Below the pieces are notes generated by a model, which saw only the letters and a program-made list of their open reading frames with translations, ran no database searches and had not been told where the DNA came from. DNA of 32,690 nt from positions 1-32,690 of the forward strand of contig NZ_FZOL01000041.1 of assembly GCF_900188455.1 (NCBI RefSeq). Direction: 5' to 3'. This DNA is from Pseudomonas japonica (lineage in GTDB: Bacteria > Pseudomonadota > Gammaproteobacteria > Pseudomonadales > Pseudomonadaceae). The position numbers and the translations under genes are program-made. Shown here piece by piece: positions 6,966-14,708 of the stretch (the stretch's first letter is position 1; every line of letters begins with the position of its first letter).

Positions 6966-6982
6966 TCTGCAAGAAACTCCAC
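6966..6982. other. Right attachment-site core (att repeat)
   Basis: Second copy of TCTGCAAGAAACTCCAC. Host sequence resumes at 6983 with the original ribosome site of sohB. Confidence 0.88.
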
Positions 6983-6993
6983 GATTACTCCTT
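6983..6993 (-). promoter_or_regulatory. Stranded original ribosome binding site of sohB
   Basis: On the minus strand AAGGAG (6988-6993) stands five bases from the GTG in the right attachment repeat. It would read GTG GAG TTT CTT GCA GA, the exact beginning of sohB, before running into element sequence. It is the pre-insertion translation start and marks the host side of the right junction. Confidence 0.8.
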
Positions 6994-7099
6994 GTTGACC
7001 TGCGCCCGTATGGCGCGAAAACGATAGTGAAGCATACCGGCGGCAAATCGCCCTAGCCAGCGTAGGAAACGTCTGGCAGAACAGTTCAAACGCTCTTTT

Positions 7100-7113
7100 C
7101 AAACGCTTGTATG
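7100..7113 (+). promoter_or_regulatory. Candidate PsrA/TetR-type operator
   Basis: CAAAC-GCTT-GTATG differs at one base from the remembered PsrA pattern (CAAAC, 2-4 bases, GTTTG), the fatty-acid-responsive repressor of Pseudomonas. A half copy, TTCAAACGCT, repeats 14 bases upstream. It lies just before the promoter of the phosphatase gene, whose downstream neighbours look like acyl-CoA genes. Low confidence without binding data. Confidence 0.33.
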
Positions 7114-7121
7114 TTTTTTCG

Positions 7122-7150
7122 TTGACACCAGGTCGGTGGCAACCTACCCT
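7122..7150 (+). promoter_or_regulatory. Candidate sigma-70 promoter of the histidine phosphatase operon
   Basis: A perfect TTGACA at 7122-7127, a 17-base spacer and a weak TACCCT at 7145-7150. Transcription from here would begin near 7157 and suits a start codon at 7181 rather than the upstream GTG at 7136. Confidence 0.45.
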
Positions 7151-7180
7151 CGCCAGAATCTTCTTACCCAGGTGTACGAC

Positions 7181-7891
7181 GTGGGCAGCATCTACCTGAT
7201 ACGACACGGCCAGGCTTCCTTCGGTTGCGACGACTACGATGTCCTCTCGTCGGTTGGCATGCGCCAGAGCGAAGCACTCGGCGCGCACCTGGTGCAACTC
7301 GGCGTGCAATTCGATCGCTGCCTCGCCGGCGATCTGCGCCGCCAGCAGGACACCGCCCGCCTGACCCTGACTGCCATGCACGACGCCGGCATTGCCGTGC
7401 CCGAGGTGGAAACCGACGCCGCCTTCAACGAGTTCGATGCCGACGCGGTGATCCGCGCCCTGCTCCCCGGCCTGCTGCCGGACGAACCGGAAGCCCTGCA
7501 CGTGCTGCGCAACGCCCGCGAGCACCGCGCCGAATTCCAGCGCCTGTTCGCCCTCATCGTGCAGCGCTGGCACAGTGGCCAGTACGACCGCGAAGGCCTG
7601 GAAAGCTGGTCGGCGTTCGTCCAGCGCACCGGCGACGGCCTGCAGCGCGTGCTGGAGCAGGCCGCCAGCGGCGGCAACATCGCCATCTTCACTTCCGGCG
7701 GCACCATCGCCGCCCTGCTCCACCGCATCACCGGCGTCAGCCCCAGCCAGGCCTTCGCGCTGAACTGGCAGATCATCAACACCTCGCTCAGCCAGCTGAA
7801 GTTCCGCGGTAGCGAGGTGACCCTGGCCTCCTTCAACAGCCAAGCCCATCTGCGGCTGCTGAGGGTGCCGGAACTCGTAACCTGGCGATGA
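7181..7891 (+). CDS. Histidine phosphatase superfamily (phosphoglycerate mutase-like) protein
   Basis: The 236-residue protein opens with the phosphatase signature LIRHGQ (phosphohistidine His9) directly after the first strand. The second conserved His, usually in SHGG or THGG, is replaced: the sequence reads IFTSGGTIAAL near residue 172. Catalytic efficiency is therefore uncertain, although this variant is common in the subfamily. GTG at 7181 was chosen because AGGTG lies six bases upstream and the signature begins at once; a GTG at 7136 would add 15 residues and overlap the promoter. The gene opens a same-strand series with the SCP2, kinase and SDR genes and was the divergent neighbour of sohB before the element inserted. 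The substrate is unknown. Confidence 0.85.
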   Translation: MGSIYLIRHGQASFGCDDYDVLSSVGMRQSEALGAHLVQLGVQFDRCLAGDLRRQQDTARLTLTAMHDAGIAVPEVETDAAFNEFDADAVIRALLPGLLPDEPEALHVLRNAREHRAEFQRLFALIVQRWHSGQYDREGLESWSAFVQRTGDGLQRVLEQAASGGNIAIFTSGGTIAALLHRITGVSPSQAFALNWQIINTSLSQLKFRGSEVTLASFNSQAHLRLLRVPELVTWR

Positions 7892-7945
7892 GTCCGGCGT
7901 GTAACGACCCCTGCGTCACTGAAACCACTCAATAAGGAAAACACC

Positions 7946-8263
7946 ATGAGCGAAGTCGCCAAAGCAGTCGAAGCCATGAAAGCCAAGTTCAACCCGAGCG
8001 CTGCCGCCGGCCTGGACCTGATCTTCGGTTTCAACATCACCGATGAAGACAAGCACTACGCCCTGATCGTCAAGGATGGCACCTGCGACCTGCAGGAAGG
8101 TGAGAACGCCGACGCCAACTGCACCCTGGTCATGGACAGCGAAACCCTGAAAGGCATCGTCAGCGGCGATACCGATGGCATGCAGGCGTTCATGGGCGGC
8201 AAGCTGCGCGTCGAAGGCGACATGATGCTGTCGATGAAGCTCAGCGAGCTGTTCCCGGCGTAA
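7946..8263 (+). CDS. SCP2 sterol-binding domain protein
   Basis: A stand-alone 105-residue SCP2-type lipid-binding domain: FNPSAAAGLDLIFGFNITDED near the start, then a beta-rich middle with CTLVMDSETLKGIVSGDTDGMQAFMGGKLRVEGDMMLSMKLSELF (residues about 59-103), the conserved C-terminal block. AAGGA stands a suitable distance before the ATG. Family members bind fatty acyl-CoA or sterol-like lipids in the cytoplasm. Placed before an APH-like kinase and an SDR, it probably presents a lipid or acyl-CoA ligand to them, but the ligand cannot be told from sequence. A strong terminator follows. Confidence 0.88.
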   Translation: MSEVAKAVEAMKAKFNPSAAAGLDLIFGFNITDEDKHYALIVKDGTCDLQEGENADANCTLVMDSETLKGIVSGDTDGMQAFMGGKLRVEGDMMLSMKLSELFPA

Positions 8264-8284
8264 TTACCACGCCCGTGACGAAAG

Positions 8285-8318
8285 AACCGAAGCCGGTCAC
8301 CCTGCTTCGGTTTTTTTT
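8285..8318 (+). terminator. Rho-independent terminator after the SCP2 gene
   Basis: AACCGAAGC pairs with GCTTCGGTT around a 10-base loop, followed by eight T. It separates the SCP2 transcript from the kinase gene. Confidence 0.92.
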
Positions 8319-8456
8319 CGCCCGTGCGATGCGCAGCATCAGGGACGTTGATCGACCGGCAACACCCACGCCAATAAGACGTGGCCACGCTTGGCAGCCA
8401 CGCGCGCGAGAATTAGATTAGCCAATGTTCCATGGCCACCAAAATAAGGGAAAAGT

Positions 8457-9524
8457 ATGACGCTCACCGATCAGTCCACCCAGGTCCGCCCCGGCGAGGA
8501 GCTCGATCCCGCCCTGATCGATCCGTACCTGAAAGCGCATATCCCCGGCCTCAGCGGCACGCCGGTGATCAGCCAGTTCCCTGGCGGCGCATCGAACCTG
8601 ACCTATCTGCTCAGCTACCCCGAGCGCGAGTTCGTCCTGCGTCGTCCGCCCTTCGGCGTCAAGGTCAAGTCGGCTCACGACATGGGTCGCGAATTCCGCA
8701 TTCTCAATCAGCTCAACGCCGGCTTCCCGTACTGCCCCAAGGCGTACGTGCACTGCACCGACGAGTCGCTGATCGGCGGCGAGTTCTACGTGATGGAGCG
8801 GGTCAATGGCGTCATCCTGCGCTCTGACCTGCCGCCGGAGCTGGGCTTCGACGCCGCGCGCACCGAGACCCTGTGCAAGAGCTTCATCGACCGTCTGGTG
8901 GAACTGCACCAGGTCGATTACCACGCCGTCGGCCTGGCCGACCTGGGCAAGCCGGACGGCTACGTGCAGCGCCAGATCGAAGGCTGGAACAGCCGCTACG
9001 AGAAGGCCCTGACGCCGGATGCGCCACGCTGGGAAGCGGTGATCGCCTGGCTGCGCGAGAAGATGCCGGCGGACCATCCGCGCCCGGGCATCATTCATAA
9101 CGACTACCGCTTCGACAACGTCATCCTCGACGCCGAGAACCCGATGCGCATCATCGGCGTGCTCGACTGGGAGATGACCACCATCGGCGACCCGCTGATG
9201 GACCTGGGCAACACCCTGGCCTACTGGATCGAGGCCGACGATCCGGCACCGGTGCAACTGATGCGCCGCCAGCCGTCCAACGCCCCGGGCATGCTGACCC
9301 GACGCCAGTTCGTCGACTACTACGCCGAACGCGCCGGGATCGAGATCACCAACTTCGATTTCTACTACACCTATGGCCTGTTCCGCCTGGCCGGGATCGT
9401 CCAGCAGATCTACTACCGCTTCTACCACGGCCAGACCCAGGACCAGCGCTTCGCCCAGTTCATCCACATGAACAAGCTGCTGGAGCAAATGAGCCTGAAG
9501 GTCATCGCAGCGTCCAGCCTCTGA
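8457..9524 (+). CDS. Aminoglycoside phosphotransferase-fold (ACAD10/11-like) kinase
   Basis: The 355-residue protein has the APH/choline-kinase fold. Visible parts are a nucleotide-binding N-lobe with FPGGASNLTYLL (41-52) and FVLRRPP (59-65), the catalytic loop HNDYRFDN (214-221, Asp216) and the metal-binding LDWEMTTIGDPLMDLG (236-251). AGGGA precedes the ATG. This subfamily resembles the kinase domain of human ACAD10/11, which phosphorylates 4-hydroxyacyl-CoAs so that they can be degraded; antibiotic resistance is not implied. The adjacent SDR, SCP2 and isomerase genes fit lipid or hydroxy-acid metabolism. It is followed after 23 bases by the SDR gene and probably forms an operon with it. 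Confidence 0.88.
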   Translation: MTLTDQSTQVRPGEELDPALIDPYLKAHIPGLSGTPVISQFPGGASNLTYLLSYPEREFVLRRPPFGVKVKSAHDMGREFRILNQLNAGFPYCPKAYVHCTDESLIGGEFYVMERVNGVILRSDLPPELGFDAARTETLCKSFIDRLVELHQVDYHAVGLADLGKPDGYVQRQIEGWNSRYEKALTPDAPRWEAVIAWLREKMPADHPRPGIIHNDYRFDNVILDAENPMRIIGVLDWEMTTIGDPLMDLGNTLAYWIEADDPAPVQLMRRQPSNAPGMLTRRQFVDYYAERAGIEITNFDFYYTYGLFRLAGIVQQIYYRFYHGQTQDQRFAQFIHMNKLLEQMSLKVIAASSL

Positions 9525-9547
9525 ACAACGACAACAAGGAACCCATC

Positions 9548-10315
9548 ATGTCCAAGACCCAACTGTTCGACCTCGATGGCAAGATCGCTTTCGTTTCCGG
9601 GGCCAGCCGCGGCATCGGCGAGGCCATCGCCCACCTGCTGGCCCAGCAGGGCGCCCATGTGATCGTCTCCAGTCGCAAGCTCGATGGCTGCCAGCAGGTC
9701 GCCGAGGCGATCGTCGCCGCGGGTGGCAAGGCCACCGCCATTGCCTGCCATATCGGCGAGATGGATCAGATCGGCGCGGTGTTCGCACGGATCCAGGAAG
9801 AGTTCGGCCGCCTGGACATCCTGGTCAACAACGCCGCGACCAACCCGCAGTTCTGCAACGTACTGGATACCGACCTGAGCGCGTTCCAGAAAACCGTCGA
9901 CGTGAACATCCGTGGCTACTTCTTCATGTCGGTGGAAGCCGGCAAGCTGATGCGCGCCAACGGTGGCGGCAGCATCATCAACGTCGCCTCGATCAACGGC
10001 GTCTCGCCGGGCGCCTACCAGGGCATCTACTCGATGACCAAGGCCGCGGTGATCAACATGACCAAGGTCTTCGCCAAGGAATGCGCGCAGTTCGGCATCC
10101 GCTGCAATGCCCTGCTGCCGGGCCTGACCGACACCAAGTTCGCTTCGGCGCTGGTGAAGAACGACGCCATCCTCAACAGCGTGCTGCAGCAGGTTCCGCT
10201 CAAGCGCGTGGCCGATCCGAAGGAGATGGCCGGCGCGGTGCTGTACCTGGCCAGCGATGCCTCCAGCTACACCACCGGGGTGTCGCTGAACGTGGATGGC
10301 GGCTTCCTGTCCTGA
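9548..10315 (+). CDS. Short-chain dehydrogenase/reductase
   Basis: A classical 255-residue SDR: cofactor motif GASRGIG (18-24), NNAA (94-97), catalytic Ser148, and Tyr161-x3-Lys165 in YSMTKAA. The C-terminus VSLNVDGGFLS is standard for the family. Position 42-44 (SRK) after the second strand suggests NADP(H), though this is a weak inference. AAGGA precedes the ATG. The tight spacing behind the kinase suggests they act on the same hydroxyacyl or lipid-derived substrate. The substrate itself cannot be named. Confidence 0.9.
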   Translation: MSKTQLFDLDGKIAFVSGASRGIGEAIAHLLAQQGAHVIVSSRKLDGCQQVAEAIVAAGGKATAIACHIGEMDQIGAVFARIQEEFGRLDILVNNAATNPQFCNVLDTDLSAFQKTVDVNIRGYFFMSVEAGKLMRANGGGSIINVASINGVSPGAYQGIYSMTKAAVINMTKVFAKECAQFGIRCNALLPGLTDTKFASALVKNDAILNSVLQQVPLKRVADPKEMAGAVLYLASDASSYTTGVSLNVDGGFLS

Positions 10316-10332
10316 TTCGTTGGTGATGTCGA

Positions 10333-10415
10333 GGGCCTCATCGCCGGCAACGCCGGCCCACGGGATTCGCGGTGCATGCGGTCCTTGTGGGCGCTGGCAT
10401 TGCCGGCGATGGGCC
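10333..10415. repeat. Inverted pair of REP elements (REPIN-like)
   Basis: The left copy begins GGGCCTCATCGCCGGCAACG. The right copy, on the other strand, begins GGCCCATCGCCGGCAATG and ends near 10388. The two REP copies face each other across about 25 bases. The same family, with GCGGGC in place of GCCGGC, occurs at 832-882. Confidence 0.75.
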
Positions 10416-10507
10416 GTCAAGAGCCACACAAAGCCTGACGGCAGAGGTAAGATGGCAGGCTTCCAGCGGGCCCATCCCGCCGCCTCTCCTGCCGATCAAG
10501 ATGCCCC

Positions 10508-11287
10508 ATGCCTTTCGAACTCAGCGTTGACCTCACCACCCTCGCCATTCTCGCCGCAGTCGCCTTCGTCGCCGGTTTCATCGATGCCATCGCAGGCGGT
10601 GGCGGCCTGCTGACCACGCCCGCCCTGCTCACCGCCGGCATGCCGCCACACCTGGTACTGGGTACCAACAAGCTCAGTTCCACCTTCGGCTCGGCCACCG
10701 CCGGCTTCACCTACTACCGACGCAAGCTGTTCCACCCGGCGCAGTGGCGCCATGCGCTGGTCGGTACGCTGGTCGGCGCCCTGCTCGGCGCGGTCATCGC
10801 CCATTACCTGCCGGCGGAATGGCTGAACAAGATGCTGCCGGTGGTCGTCTTCGCCTGCGGCGTCTACCTGCTGTTCGGCGGCACGCCGAAGGCACCGCTG
10901 GATGCCAACGTGGTGGTGAAGAAGAAATGGCAGTTCCCCCAGGGCTTCACCCTGGGCTTCTACGACGGTGTCGCCGGCCCGGGCACCGGCGCCTTCTGGA
11001 CCGTCAGCACCCTGCTGCTCTACCCCATCGACCTGGTCAAGGCCAGCGGCGTGGCGCGCAGCATGAACTTCGTCAGCAACGCCGCGGCGCTGTCGGTGTT
11101 CATCTTCTCGGGTCAGGTGGACTGGGCGGTGGGCCTGGCGATGGGTTCGTCGCTGATGGTCGGCGCGTTCTTCGGCGCGCGCACCGCCATCAGCGGCGGT
11201 TCGAAGTTCATCCGCCCGGTATTCATCACCGTGGTGCTGGCGTTGACCGTGCGTCTAGCGTGGCAGCACTGGTTCGGCCAGGCCTGA
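10508..11287 (+). CDS. TSUP family (TauE/SafE) membrane transporter
   Basis: The 259-residue protein is hydrophobic almost throughout, with seven or eight membrane segments and the TSUP signature near its N-terminus (FVAGFIDAIAGGGGLLTTPALL, about residues 20-41), including IDAIAGGGG. A second half begins GFTLGFYDGVAGPGTGAFW (about 144-162), the internal repeat of the family. Members export or import small organic acids or sulfur compounds such as sulfite, taurine or sulfoacetate; the substrate here is unknown. The ribosome site is weak, and an ATG at 10501 is out of frame. Its 3' end overlaps that of the convergent nudC gene by 33 bases. Confidence 0.9.
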   Translation: MPFELSVDLTTLAILAAVAFVAGFIDAIAGGGGLLTTPALLTAGMPPHLVLGTNKLSSTFGSATAGFTYYRRKLFHPAQWRHALVGTLVGALLGAVIAHYLPAEWLNKMLPVVVFACGVYLLFGGTPKAPLDANVVVKKKWQFPQGFTLGFYDGVAGPGTGAFWTVSTLLLYPIDLVKASGVARSMNFVSNAAALSVFIFSGQVDWAVGLAMGSSLMVGAFFGARTAISGGSKFIRPVFITVVLALTVRLAWQHWFGQA

Positions 11288-12085
11288 GTAACGGGCCACG
11301 TAGAGGTCGATCAGGTAACGGGCGATGGAGCGCCCGGCAGGCAATGGTGGCAAGGCATCGACGCGGAACCACTGGGCATCCTCGATCTCGTCGGGCTGCA
11401 TGACGATCTCGCCCCCCGCATATTCGGCATGGAAACCCAGCATCATGGAATGCGGGAACGGCCAGCACTGGCTGCCGACGTACTGGATGTTGCGCACCTC
11501 CAGCGCCACTTCCTCGCGCACCTCGCGCACCAGGCAATCCTCGGCCGACTCGCCGGGCTCGGCAAAACCCGCCAGGGTGCTGTAGACGCCGGTGACGAAG
11601 CGCGGCGAACGGGCCAGGAGGATCTCGTCGCCACGGGTGATCAGGACGATCATGCTCGGCGAGATCCGCGGGTAGCTGCGCAGGTCGCAAGGCTCGCAGT
11701 GCATCGCCCGCTCCCGTGGAACCTGGCGCATCGGCTGGCCGCAAGCGCCGCAGAAACGGTGCTCGCGGGCCCAGGTGGCAATCTGCGCGGCATAGCCGAG
11801 GATGGTGTAGGTGTCGGCATCGCCTTCGAGCATGAACTGGCGCAGACCGCGCCAGCTGCACCCGGGCAGCGCCTGGGCGCCATGCAGCTCGATCAGGTAG
11901 ACCGGCTGCCCGTCGTAATGGCCGATCCCGTGCTCGAAGCGGATATCCGGCTCCTGGCGCTTGAACCAGTCGCGGGGGAACAGCGCGCCATTGGCGTCCA
12001 CCATGAACCCTTCGGCGCTGCGCACGACCGCAAGGCCGCCGCCAACATTCGTATCCAGTACCGCAGTGGTCCAGCGCGCTGACAT
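11255..12085 (-). CDS. nudC: NAD(H)/NAD-RNA pyrophosphohydrolase NudC
   Basis: The 276-residue protein has the NudC layout: an N-terminal domain, a four-Cys zinc ribbon (Cys112, Cys115, Cys130, Cys133) and a Nudix domain. The Nudix box is G173-FAEPGESAEDCLVREVREEV-AL. The diagnostic motif after the box reads SQCWPFPHSMMLGF, with Cys in place of the usual Pro in SQPWPFP. The family hydrolyses NADH and removes NAD caps from RNA. The ATG is preceded by AAGGG. It runs convergent with the TSUP gene, the two coding regions overlapping at their ends. The gene upstream on the same strand, the isomerase, ends 25 bases before its start, so the two may be co-transcribed. Confidence 0.93.
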   Translation of the reverse strand: MSARWTTAVLDTNVGGGLAVVRSAEGFMVDANGALFPRDWFKRQEPDIRFEHGIGHYDGQPVYLIELHGAQALPGCSWRGLRQFMLEGDADTYTILGYAAQIATWAREHRFCGACGQPMRQVPRERAMHCEPCDLRSYPRISPSMIVLITRGDEILLARSPRFVTGVYSTLAGFAEPGESAEDCLVREVREEVALEVRNIQYVGSQCWPFPHSMMLGFHAEYAGGEIVMQPDEIEDAQWFRVDALPPLPAGRSIARYLIDLYVARYSGLAEPVLPR

Positions 12086-12110
12086 GTTCCCTTATCCTTA
12101 GCGGTTCACC

Positions 12111-12923
12111 TCAATCGGCGAACTCCGGCTTCTGTTTGCTCATGTGGGCGGCCACGGCCACCCGCAGGTCGGTGGATTGCAGCATGGCGGCGTTCCAGGT
12201 GGCGATGTACTCCAGCCCGTCGTCGATCCGGTGATCGCGCATGTAGCTGAGCATCTCCTTGGTGCCGGCCACGGCAATCGGGGATTTTCCCGCAATTTCG
12301 CTGGCAATGGCAAAGACTCCGTCGAGCAGCGCCGCGTGGTCGTCATAGGTACGGTTGACCAGGCCGATGCGCTGCGCCTCCTGTGCGTCGATGCTGCGCC
12401 CGGTGTAGGCCAGTTCGCGCAGCACGCCGTCACCGATGATACGCGGCAGACGTTGCAGCGTGCCGACATCGGCGGCCATGCCCATGTCGATTTCCTTGAT
12501 CGAGAACTGCGCGTCGGCGGCGGCGTAGCGCATGTCGCAGGCGGCGATCAGATCGATGGCACCACCGATGCAGTAACCCTGGATCGCCGCCAGCACCGGC
12601 TTGCGGCAGTTGTCCACGGCGTTGAAGGACGCCTGCATCTGCAGGATCTTGCGCCGCAGCAGGCGTGCGTTGCGCCCGACATCCTTGCCCAGCTCGCTGG
12701 CCAGCGAGGCCAGCATCATCAGGTCGATACCGGAGGAGAAATGCTTGCCGGCGCCGCTGATCACCACCACCCGCACCGCGTCGGTGTCGTCGATCCACTG
12801 GAAGATCTCGACGATCTCGCTCCAGAACGCGGCGTTCATGGCGTTGATCTTTTCCGGACGGTTGATCTGGACGTGGGCGATGTGGTTCGACAGCTCGACC
12901 TTGAACGCGGTGTAGTCGGTCAC
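12111..12923 (-). CDS. Enoyl-CoA hydratase/isomerase, resembles dienoyl-CoA isomerase (ECH1)
   Basis: A 270-residue crotonase. The oxyanion-hole segments are HFSSGIDLMML (about residues 61-71) and AIQGYCIGGAIDLIAACDMRY (about 110-130). The catalytic segment IKEIDMGMAADVGTLQRLP carries the acidic residues seen in delta3,5-delta2,4-dienoyl-CoA isomerases (the ECH1 group), pointing to isomerisation of unsaturated fatty acyl-CoAs in beta-oxidation rather than plain hydration. The start is GTG at 12923, chosen because AAGGAG stands seven bases upstream and the crotonase fold begins at once; the frame is open for 142 codons further upstream but that part is not protein-like. It lies 25 bases upstream of nudC. 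Confidence 0.87.
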   Translation of the reverse strand: MTDYTAFKVELSNHIAHVQINRPEKINAMNAAFWSEIVEIFQWIDDTDAVRVVVISGAGKHFSSGIDLMMLASLASELGKDVGRNARLLRRKILQMQASFNAVDNCRKPVLAAIQGYCIGGAIDLIAACDMRYAAADAQFSIKEIDMGMAADVGTLQRLPRIIGDGVLRELAYTGRSIDAQEAQRIGLVNRTYDDHAALLDGVFAIASEIAGKSPIAVAGTKEMLSYMRDHRIDDGLEYIATWNAAMLQSTDLRVAVAAHMSKQKPEFAD

Positions 12924-13073
12924 GGCGACGCTCCTTGAGCAGGGGGAAAGAGAACCCGGACTATATCGCACCCCACAGACCGCGCTTTTGCCAAAACCGG
13001 GACTGACTTTCCTTGATCTTGACTGGCGCTTGCGGCACCGTGCGCAGGTCTTTGAATCATTAGGAAACATTTC

Positions 13074-14576
13074 ATGCCCCGCTCTCTGCCCGGCGCCCTG
13101 GCCCACAACTTTCTCGGGCAAGCGCCGCGCTGGTACAAGGCCATCGTCTGCCTGTTCCTGCTGCTCAATCCATTGCTCCTGGCGACCCTTGGCCCGGTGG
13201 TCACCGGCTGGGTGCTGGTGGTGCAGTTCATCTTCTTCCTCGGCATGGCACTCAAGTGCTATCCGCTGATGCCCGGCGGCCTGCTGATGGTCGAAGCCCT
13301 GCTGCTCGACCTGACCACGCCACAGGCGCTGTACGAGGAACTGCAGCACAATTTCCCGGTGATCCTGCTGCTGATGTTCATGGTCGCCGGGATCTACTTC
13401 ATGAAGGACCTGCTGCTGTTCCTGTTTTCACGCATTTTGCTAGGAGTACGCTCCAAGGCATTGCTTTCATTGATTTTTTGCTTCCTGTCCGCCTTCCTTT
13501 CCGCGTTCCTCGATGCCCTGACCGTGACCGCGGTGATCATCAGTGCCGCGGTGGGCTTCTACGCGGTCTACCACCGCGTCGCCTCCGGCGCCAACCCGCG
13601 GGGCGACGCCCAGATCGACAGCGACCAGGGCATCGCCGAGCTGGCCCGGGAAGACCTGCAACAGTTCCGCGCCTTCCTGCGCAGCCTGCTGATGCACGGC
13701 GCCGTGGGCACCGCGCTGGGCGGCGTGTGCACCCTGGTCGGTGAACCGCAGAACCTGCTGATCGGCCACGAGATGGGCTGGCACTTCCAGGAGTTCTTCT
13801 TCAAGGTCGCTCCGGTGTCGTTGCCGGTACTGGTGGCGGGCCTGGTCACCTGCGTGCTGCTGGAGAAGCTGCGCTGGTTCGGCTATGGCACCCTGCTGCC
13901 CGACGCGGTGCGCCAGGTGCTGGCCGCCTATGCCGCCGAGGACGATGCCCAGCGCACCGCCCAGCAGCGCGCCAACCTGCTGGTACAGGGCATCGCCGCG
14001 CTGATCCTGATCGTCTGCCTGGGGCTGCATATCGCCGAGGTCGGCTTGATCGGCCTGCTGGTCATCGTGCTGATCACCTCGTTCACCGGCATCACCGACG
14101 AACACCGTCTGGGCCGTGCATTCCAGGACGCCATGCCATTCACCTCGCTGCTGGTGGTGTTCTTCGCGGTGGTCGCGGTGATCCACCAGCAACAGCTGTT
14201 CACCCCGCTGATCGAGGCGGTGCTGGCGCTGCCGGCCGAGCAGCAGCCGGGCATGCTGTTCATCGCCAACGGCCTGCTCTCGGCGATCAGCGACAACGTA
14301 TTCGTCGCGACCATCTACATCACCGAGGTCAAGCAGGCGTTTCTCAACGGTGGCATGAGCCGCGAGCACTTCGAGACCCTCGCGGTGGCGATCAATACCG
14401 GCACCAACCTGCCGAGCGTGGCCACGCCCAATGGCCAGGCGGCGTTCCTGTTCCTGCTGACTTCGGCGATTGCGCCGCTGATTCGGCTGTCCTATGGGCG
14501 CATGGTGTGGATGGCGTTGCCGTACACCATCGTCATGGGTGGGTTGGGGTGGTGGGCTGTGACCTATTGGTTGTGA
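13074..14576 (+). CDS. nhaB: Na+/H+ antiporter NhaB
   Basis: A 500-residue polytopic membrane protein with about a dozen hydrophobic segments. It has NhaB-specific stretches: the N-terminal PGALAHNFLGQAPRWYKAIV, GGVCTLVGEPQNLLIG (about residues 218-233), the central ITSFTGITDEHRLGRAFQDAMPF, and IAINTGTNLPSVATPNGQAAF-like text near 440-460. The family exchanges internal Na+ for external H+ and supports salt and pH homeostasis. AGGA lies upstream of the ATG. The gene stands alone between the divergent isomerase/nudC pair and a convergent helicase, with a long inverted repeat directly after it. Confidence 0.93.
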   Translation: MPRSLPGALAHNFLGQAPRWYKAIVCLFLLLNPLLLATLGPVVTGWVLVVQFIFFLGMALKCYPLMPGGLLMVEALLLDLTTPQALYEELQHNFPVILLLMFMVAGIYFMKDLLLFLFSRILLGVRSKALLSLIFCFLSAFLSAFLDALTVTAVIISAAVGFYAVYHRVASGANPRGDAQIDSDQGIAELAREDLQQFRAFLRSLLMHGAVGTALGGVCTLVGEPQNLLIGHEMGWHFQEFFFKVAPVSLPVLVAGLVTCVLLEKLRWFGYGTLLPDAVRQVLAAYAAEDDAQRTAQQRANLLVQGIAALILIVCLGLHIAEVGLIGLLVIVLITSFTGITDEHRLGRAFQDAMPFTSLLVVFFAVVAVIHQQQLFTPLIEAVLALPAEQQPGMLFIANGLLSAISDNVFVATIYITEVKQAFLNGGMSREHFETLAVAINTGTNLPSVATPNGQAAFLFLLTSAIAPLIRLSYGRMVWMALPYTIVMGGLGWWAVTYWL

Positions 14577-14585
14577 GGTGTATCT

Positions 14586-14703
14586 GGGGCCGCGTTGCGG
14601 CCCTTCGCGGGCAAGCCACGCTCCTACGGGAGGTGAGTGACATCGCACGGTGGCTCGCCTTGTAGGAGCGTGGCTTGCCCGCGAAGGGCCGCAACGCGGT
14701 CCC
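14586..14703. repeat. 42-bp near-perfect inverted repeat (REPIN-like), likely bidirectional terminator
   Basis: 14586-14627 and 14662-14703 are inverted copies with 41 of 42 bases matching, separated by 34 bases. Each arm contains the Pseudomonas motif CCCTTCGCGGGCAAGCCACG followed by CTCCTAC. It fills the space between the convergent nhaB and helicase genes and could form a large cruciform or RNA hairpin that stops or protects both transcripts. Confidence 0.85.
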
Positions 14704-14708
14704 AGACC

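Larger units (their letters stand above)
1892..6982. mobile_element. Integrated element of about 5.07 kb in the sohB start, with T7-type phage promoters
   Basis: The element is bounded by identical 17-bp direct repeats TCTGCAAGAAACTCCAC at 1892-1908 and 6966-6982; flanking bases differ on both sides. Joining the outer flanks restores a normal sohB start: AAGGAG, five bases, GTG, then the reading frame. That directly supports integration at this site. Inside are a tyrosine integrase next to the right repeat, Bro-N and HNH/AP2 genes, small phage-like genes, two T7-type phage promoters, and an AT-rich FRG-domain gene near the left repeat. Base composition is lower in GC than the host on both sides. 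No capsid, terminase, lysis or phage RNA polymerase gene is present. It is therefore either a decayed temperate T7-like prophage or a small satellite or cargo island. Confidence 0.88.

Noticed and set aside
7136..7180. GTG at 7136 as start of the histidine phosphatase
   Set aside because: It would lie between the -35 and -10 boxes of the candidate promoter, and the added residues precede the family's first strand. GTG at 7181 fits better.
8457..9524. Antibiotic-resistance call for the APH-fold kinase
   Set aside because: The motifs match the acyl-CoA dehydrogenase-linked ACAD10/11-like branch and the neighbours are lipid-type genes. Nothing suggests aminoglycoside modification.
12924..13349. 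Upstream extension of the enoyl-CoA hydratase frame
   Set aside because: The extension overlaps the start of nhaB on the other strand, and AAGGAG before GTG at 12923 fixes the start.
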